DNA from: an uncultured Ruminococcus sp.
Lineage (GTDB): Bacteria > Bacillota > Clostridia > Oscillospirales > Acutalibacteraceae
Length of the DNA stretch: 22,218 nt
Direction of reading: 5' to 3'
Assembly: GCA_902797065.1 (NCBI GenBank)
Contig: CADBRK010000154.1
Coordinates: forward strand, 1 to 22,218
Shown: one piece after another, positions 20,640 to 22,218 of the stretch
Numbering within the stretch: position 1 is the first letter of the stretch
How the letters are laid out: each line of letters begins with the position of its first letter
Notes under the pieces: model-generated
Database searches by the model: none
Told to the model about the DNA's origin: nothing
Seen by the model: the letters and a program-made list of their open reading frames with translations, nothing else
Program-made: the position numbers and the translations under genes

Positions 20640-21257
20640 TCATTTTTTATCGGCATCTCTCTTTGAAAAAACACAGCCGCAGTAATTTTGTCTGTACAGG
20701 CCGTATTCCTTTGAAAGCTCGGTTGAGCGTTTATATCCGCCCTTTTTCTTGAAATCCGATCCGAGCCAGTTTACGCCCTGTTTCTCGGAAAGACGTTTTC
20801 CGATCTCATTGAGAAGCTGAGCGTTTTTCAGCGGACTGATCGAAAGTGTTGTGGCAGCATAGTCGAAGCCCATCTCTTTTGCAAGCTGTATGGTTCTGCC
20901 GAGTCTGAGTTCAAAGCATTTTTCGCAGCGCCTGCCGCCCTCGGGTTCGTTTTCAAGACCTTTAACGGCGTCAAAGAACTGTCTGCTGTCGTACTCCTCG
21001 TCGATATACGTGACAGGGTACTTAACGGGCATTTCGGCGATAAGCCTTTTTTGTTCGCTGCTCCTGAAGCGGTACTCCTCCTCGGGTGAAATATTGGGAT
21101 TATAGTAAAACACGGTTATAGAAAAATACTGCGACAAATACTCTATGACATAACTGCTGCACGGCGCACAGCAGCTGTGCAAAAGCAGAGTCGGCACTTT
21201 ATCCCCGAGTGAAGCGATCAGCTTATCAAGCTGTATCTGATAGTTTATCTTATTCAT
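20640..21257 (-). CDS. queH: Epoxyqueuosine reductase QueH
   Basis: Performs the last step of queuosine synthesis, reducing epoxyqueuosine to queuosine in the anticodon of tRNAs with GUN anticodons. It is the non-orthologous replacement of QueG, formerly DUF208. The 205 residues contain the family cysteines: C29, C30 and C33 in LHSCCAPCSS, C111 and C114 in RRCEKCFELRL, and C193 and C195 in NYCGCVFS; these serve a 4Fe-4S cluster and a second metal. The ATG overlaps the end of the HAD phosphatase gene by 8 bases (AATGAATAA context), indicating translational coupling. No other queuosine gene is in the window. Confidence 0.95.
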   Translation of the reverse strand: MNKINYQIQLDKLIASLGDKVPTLLLHSCCAPCSSYVIEYLSQYFSITVFYYNPNISPEEEYRFRSSEQKRLIAEMPVKYPVTYIDEEYDSRQFFDAVKGLENEPEGGRRCEKCFELRLGRTIQLAKEMGFDYAATTLSISPLKNAQLLNEIGKRLSEKQGVNWLGSDFKKKGGYKRSTELSKEYGLYRQNYCGCVFSKRDADKK

Positions 21258-21915
21258 TGGAACACACCTTATTTACAATATCTTCGGGGGTCGCCGCGAT
21301 AAACTCCGCCCCGGCGTTTACAAGCTCTTGTCTGCCTCTGAATCCCCATTGTGCGCCGACAAAATCAACGCCGGCATTACGCGCGGTGATGCAGTCTACG
21401 TCGCTGTCGCCTACATACAGACATCTGTCGGGTACCGCAGAAAAAGAATCAAGAATGGCAAGCAGCGCCGTCGGGTCGGGCTTTATGGGAAATTCGGCTT
21501 TTTTGCCCCACACCGCGTCAAACGTACCCACGTCGAAAAGAGTATCGGTGATCATTTTGGAAAAGTCGTCCGGTTTATTCGAGAGAACGGCAAGCTTTAC
21601 ACCGTGTTTTGCGAGAACCGCGAGCATATTTTTTATACCGCTGTAGGGCTTGGTTTTATTCAGGCAATTTTTTTGGTACGCAGTATTGAACCCTTCGTAC
21701 ACACGCTGTGCGAGGGTTTCGTCGTCTCCGTGATCGGGCAAGACTCTTTTAATCAGATTCTTTATCCCGCTGCCAACAAAATATCTGTATTTTTCCGTTT
21801 CATGAACAGGCATACCGTTCATTTTCAAGGCTTCGTTGCAGCTGTCGGCAAGATCGTCGAGGCTGTTGATCAGAGTACCGTCGAGATCAAATATACAAAT
21901 GTCATAGTTTTTCAT
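21250..21915 (-). CDS. gph: HAD-family phosphatase (phosphoglycolate phosphatase-like)
   Basis: Haloacid dehalogenase-type phosphatase of the Gph/PpaX/YsbA group, probably acting on small phosphorylated metabolites such as 2-phosphoglycolate. The 221 residues carry all four motifs: DLDGTL with nucleophile D10 and D12, LSNKP with S112, K145 in KPDP, and GDSDVD at 169-174. A cap domain lies between motifs I and II. The frame extends 10 codons further to an ATG at 21945, but the ATG at 21915 overlaps the upstream stop as ATGA and starts directly with MKNYDICIFDLDGT, so it is chosen. The exact substrate is uncertain. Confidence 0.9.
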   Translation of the reverse strand: MKNYDICIFDLDGTLINSLDDLADSCNEALKMNGMPVHETEKYRYFVGSGIKNLIKRVLPDHGDDETLAQRVYEGFNTAYQKNCLNKTKPYSGIKNMLAVLAKHGVKLAVLSNKPDDFSKMITDTLFDVGTFDAVWGKKAEFPIKPDPTALLAILDSFSAVPDRCLYVGDSDVDCITARNAGVDFVGAQWGFRGRQELVNAGAEFIAATPEDIVNKVCSNE

Positions 21916-22217
21916 TCCTGCACCTGCTTTGCACAAAATCCGCATAATTCATAGCCCTCGCTCTCGATCACCGCTCTCGCTTCATCAAGAGTATAGGCTT
22001 CTATATCTGTATCGGTACGCTTGCTCTCAGAAAGCTTCTTTACGCCCGAACATTCCGTTATATGATACTTTTTTGTAGACGCATTGAGAATAAAATGAAA
22101 TTTACTCTTTTCTTTCGTTTCGCTCTCAAGATGACTCTCGGGTGTATCCGTATCGCTGTCGGGGACGGCTGTATCCGGGATACCGATATTCTCAACAGGC
22201 AATTTGCTTTCGGGCAG
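21912..22217 (-). CDS. C-terminal part of a protein with an Ada-like cysteine domain (partial)
   Basis: The frame is open at the window edge, so only about 101 C-terminal residues are visible. The first 35 are Pro/Asp/Ser/Thr/Glu-rich and look like a linker. The end contains KYHITECSGVKKLSESKR followed by EAYTLDEARAVIESEGYELCGFC. This resembles the small domain often attached to the C-terminus of secreted nucleases and metallo-beta-lactamase (ComEC-like) hydrolases in Firmicutes, typically KFHYPSC...VK...GYSPCGRC. The main domain is outside the window, so the function is unknown. Its TGA overlaps the phosphatase ATG. Confidence 0.7.
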   Translation of the reverse strand: MPESKLPVENIGIPDTAVPDSDTDTPESHLESETKEKSKFHFILNASTKKYHITECSGVKKLSESKRTDTDIEAYTLDEARAVIESEGYELCGFCAKQVQE

Positions 22218-22218
22218 C

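Noticed and set aside
21916..21945. ATG at 21945 for the HAD phosphatase
   Set aside because: The ATGA overlap at 21915 with the preceding stop and the typical MKNYDICIFDLDGT start are more convincing.

Overview
The window looks like a chromosomal segment from a Gram-positive anaerobe of the Oscillospirales, probably a Ruminococcus-type gut bacterium. This placement is inference. It rests on the rplS-lepB-rbgA-rnhB-yraN order, A/G-rich Shine-Dalgarno sites, sigma-A-type promoters with 17-bp spacers, a biotin-dependent carboxyltransferase/oxaloacetate decarboxylase gene set, QueH rather than QueG, and CpXC and MIF-like proteins. Almost every gene is on the minus strand; the CpXC gene at 7971-8636 is the only clear plus-strand gene. 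No rRNA, tRNA, CRISPR array, insertion sequence or prophage gene was seen.

Layout, low to high coordinates. (1) 1-1395: gltX, cut by the window edge, with its own promoter and a hairpin leader. (2) 1490-5660: a housekeeping block read rplS > lepB > rbgA > rnhB > yraN > nudC. Several members overlap or nearly touch. rplS has a strong promoter and a structured leader that is probably an L19 autoregulatory leader. (3) 5864-7719: a coiled-coil acidic protein, a MIF/phenylpyruvate-tautomerase-like protein and a small unknown protein, all leftward. (4) 7720-7970: a divergent promoter region centred on a perfect AT-only palindrome; the CpXC gene is read rightward from it. (5) 8749-15066: one giant gene of 2105 codons, closed by a terminator that faces the CpXC terminator. 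(6) 15228-18447: a carboxyltransferase, a biotin carrier protein and an OadA-type carboxyltransferase under one promoter. (7) 18866-20371: guaB (IMP dehydrogenase) with its own promoter and terminator. (8) 20640 to the edge: queH, a HAD phosphatase and the C-terminus of a protein with an Ada-like cysteine domain, joined by overlapping stop and start codons.

The most unusual object is the giant protein. It has a Pro/Gly/Gln/Tyr-rich N-terminus resembling prion-like or condensate-forming tails. It carries six short zinc fingers of the form W-x-C-x2-C-x10-C-x-C-G, which match RanBP2-type fingers except for one residue in the last spacing. Two fingers lie before and four after a 600-residue stretch with no proline or glycine that is built from Lys/Arg/Glu/Ala repeats, including a 40-residue tandem repeat. 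No signal peptide or membrane segment is visible, so it should be cytoplasmic. Its function is unknown; a long rod with zinc-finger clusters at both ends suggests a scaffold or nucleic-acid (possibly RNA) bridging protein.

Other points of interest: the three-gene carboxyltransferase set lacks a biotin carboxylase and corresponds to the 12S, 1.3S and 5S parts of transcarboxylase, with a shortened, divergent 12S-like subunit. The IMP dehydrogenase shares residue numbering with the protist Tritrichomonas enzyme at its catalytic residues. A bacterial MIF homologue sits in the coiled-coil gene's cluster.
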